Position numbers and translations under genes: made by a program. From the NCBI GenBank assembly GCA_009377395.1, contig WHUB01000007.1, positions 13,371-77,370 of the forward strand: a DNA stretch of 64,000 nucleotides, written 5' to 3'. The first letter of the stretch is position 1. Each line of letters starts with the position of its first letter. This DNA comes from Actinophytocola sp. (GTDB lineage: Bacteria; Actinomycetota; Actinomycetes; Mycobacteriales; Pseudonocardiaceae). Shown one piece after another: positions 62,621-64,000 of this stretch. Under the pieces are notes generated by a model. It had not been told where the DNA came from, made no database searches, and worked only from the letters and a program-made list of their open reading frames with translations.

Positions 62621-63719
62621 GTGCCCACACATCGCCGTCAGCCGACTACCCGGTGGCGCAGGCTCATCCTCATCCTTCGTGTCCTTTTTGGACGGCCGAC
62701 GCACACCGCCCGGCGGCCGTGGCTGGCGGCGTATCTGGGCGCCGCCGTCGTGATCGTGCTGCCCATGCTGGCGATATCCGGCACCGGCGGCAGTCCCGCC
62801 GCCCCGCTCGCGGCGCGCTCGGCCGCCGACGCCGCGAGCATCGGCGACCCCGCACGCGCGGCCACACCGACCGTCACCCGCCGCGAGTCGCTGCCGTCCG
62901 GGCCCTACCTGTACCTGCAGAGCGATCACCTGCCGGACGTGTGCGACGTCATGCGGCGCACCGGGGTCACCGGGTTCACGCTGGCGTTCATGCTCTCCGA
63001 CGGCGGCTGCCGGGCGGTGTGGAGCGGCGGTGAGCCGGTGGCCGAGCGAGCCGCGAGGCTGATCCCCGAGATCCGATCTGCTGGGGGAGACGTGGCGGTC
63101 TCGTTCGGCGGCTGGGCCGGGCTGAAGCTGGGACAACGCTGCCCGGACGCGCGGGCGCTGGCGGCGGCGTACCAGCGGGTGATCGACCGGTACCGGCTCC
63201 GCGCGATCGACGTCGACATCGAATGGCACGAGTTCGAGAGCGCCGCCGCCCAGGACCGGGTGCTGACCGCGTTGAAGATCGTCGAGTCGGCCAATCCCGG
63301 CATCGCGACCAGCGTCACGGTCCCGGTCACCGGGGACGGCCTCAACTCCTGGGGTGACCGCTTGGTGGGGCGTGCCGCCGAGCTCCGGGTGCCGGTCGAC
63401 GTCTGGACGATCATGCGTGCGGCATCAGCTCGGCCACCACCATCCCGGCACACCGGCCGCCAGGCTCTACCGGAGGCTGGGCATCAGCTCGATGAACGGC
63501 GACACCGGCGCCGGGGAGACCGTCACCCAGAACGACTTCCGCGACATCCGCCGCTACGTGGACCGGCGCGGCCTGGGGCGGTTCACGTTCTGGGCGGTCA
63601 ACCGGGACCGGCCCTGCCCGCGTCACGGTGAGCTGCCGTGCAGCGGCGTCGCGCAACGCCCGTGGGAGTTCACCGGGATCGTCGGTGGCGGGTCGAGGCG
63701 GCCCGGGCTCAGTCCGTGA
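62621..63719 (+). pseudogene. Broken paralogue of the GH18-like protein
   Basis: The N-terminal part carries a membrane segment, then YLYLQSDHLPDVCD, DVAVSFGGWAGLKLGQ and AIDVDIEWHEFE, matching the protein at 44342. After VDVWTIM the frame is lost. The C-terminal part, LGISSMNGDTGAGETVTQNDF to PWEFTGIVGG, continues in another frame. Compared with its paralogue about 25 residues are missing at the junction near 63415-63445, so a deletion of non-triplet length is the likely cause. Confidence 0.75.
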
Positions 63720-63948
63720 AGCCGTCCAGGGCGAGCTGCATGACCTCGGCGCGCTTGCCGGTGAGATCGGCATCCGACGCGATGACCGCTCGACGAAGTT
63801 CTTGCAGGCCGGTCTCGAGATGGCAGCGCGGTTCGTCCGCCAGGTCGGGGTCGCGGAGCCGATCCTCGACGCGTCGCACCAGCAGTAGCGCCATCCGTGC
63901 CAGCTCATCGGGCAGCGTGCACGGCTGTTCGGTCGGGGCTGGGTACAT
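63709..63948 (-). CDS. Small hypothetical protein at the window edge
   Basis: 79-residue helical protein, LPDELARMALLLVRRVEDRL through HLETGLQELRRAVIASDADL, convergent with and overlapping the end of the broken GH18-like gene by 11 bases. Start ATG at 63948 without a clear ribosome site. No recognised family. Confidence 0.45.
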   Translation of the reverse strand: MYPAPTEQPCTLPDELARMALLLVRRVEDRLRDPDLADEPRCHLETGLQELRRAVIASDADLTGKRAEVMQLALDGFTD

Positions 63949-64000
63949 CGCACCATGCGCGGCCGCGCCTCGCCGCCGCCCCGCCGGTTCCGTCCAGGTG

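Overview
The window is 64 kb of high-GC actinobacterial DNA. It has dense GTG/ATG starts with AGGAGG-type ribosome sites, many 4-base ATGA/GTGA gene overlaps, a complete mycofactocin locus, a GarA-type FHA protein and an Lhr-type helicase. An NDMA-dependent methanol dehydrogenase, a DUF6292-like protein and the gene neighbourhoods fit the Pseudonocardiaceae (Amycolatopsis relatives) best. That placement is an inference. I see no rRNA, tRNA, CRISPR array, insertion sequence or phage.

Layout. (1) 0.1-17.6 kb is an alcohol-oxidation island built on the peptide-derived redox cofactor mycofactocin. It holds a Ni/Co permease, an iron-type alcohol dehydrogenase co-transcribed with a two-component system, an acetate-type transporter and a HicA-like gene pair. 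Then come, all on the minus strand, mftA-B-C-D, an SDR, mftF, mftE, the NDMA-type methanol dehydrogenase, a MoxR ATPase, a von Willebrand (CoxE-like) protein and the methyltransferase mftM. The TetR regulator mftR is divergent. (2) 17.6-25.3 kb is housekeeping and signalling: DUF488, an ATP-dependent DNA ligase, TerC, GarA, a broken Na+/Ca2+ exchanger, IclR, a lipoprotein serpin, and a tandem-repeat region in front of a membrane diguanylate cyclase. (3) 25.3-34.7 kb is a lactonase-like hydrolase followed by a polyol module: xylulokinase, a SorC regulator, and a divergent ABC importer with a zinc dehydrogenase and an inositol-phosphatase-like enzyme. (4) 34.8-40.3 kb has a tartrate/D-malate dehydrogenase divergent from a CitA/DcuS-like kinase, a MetE-like protein and a class V aminotransferase. 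(5) 40.5-48.8 kb has a CBS protein, a zinc ribbon, a STAS antagonist with a frameshifted GAF-SpoIIE phosphatase, an M15 peptidase, a GH18-like protein, a cobalamin-binding-like protein, PobA and a PAP2 phosphatase. (6) 49.2-53.0 kb is an N-acetylglucosamine operon (SIS protein, ROK kinase, nagA) followed by a toxin-antitoxin pair whose likely operator overlaps the end of nagA. (7) 53.2-64 kb has a GT4 glycosyltransferase, Lhr, a BNR propeller coupled to a MoaD/ThiS-like protein, DUF2235, small actinobacterial proteins and a second, broken GH18-like gene.

How it fits together. The first 17 kb should make mycofactocin, decorate it with methylated glucose, and use it to oxidise alcohols through several nicotinoprotein dehydrogenases. 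The MoxR/VWA pair is probably a maturation machine for the metal-dependent dehydrogenase. The polyol and GlcNAc modules are independent catabolic operons. Three genes are disrupted (exchanger, GAF-SpoIIE, second GH18-like), so either this strain is shedding genes or the assembly should be checked at those points.
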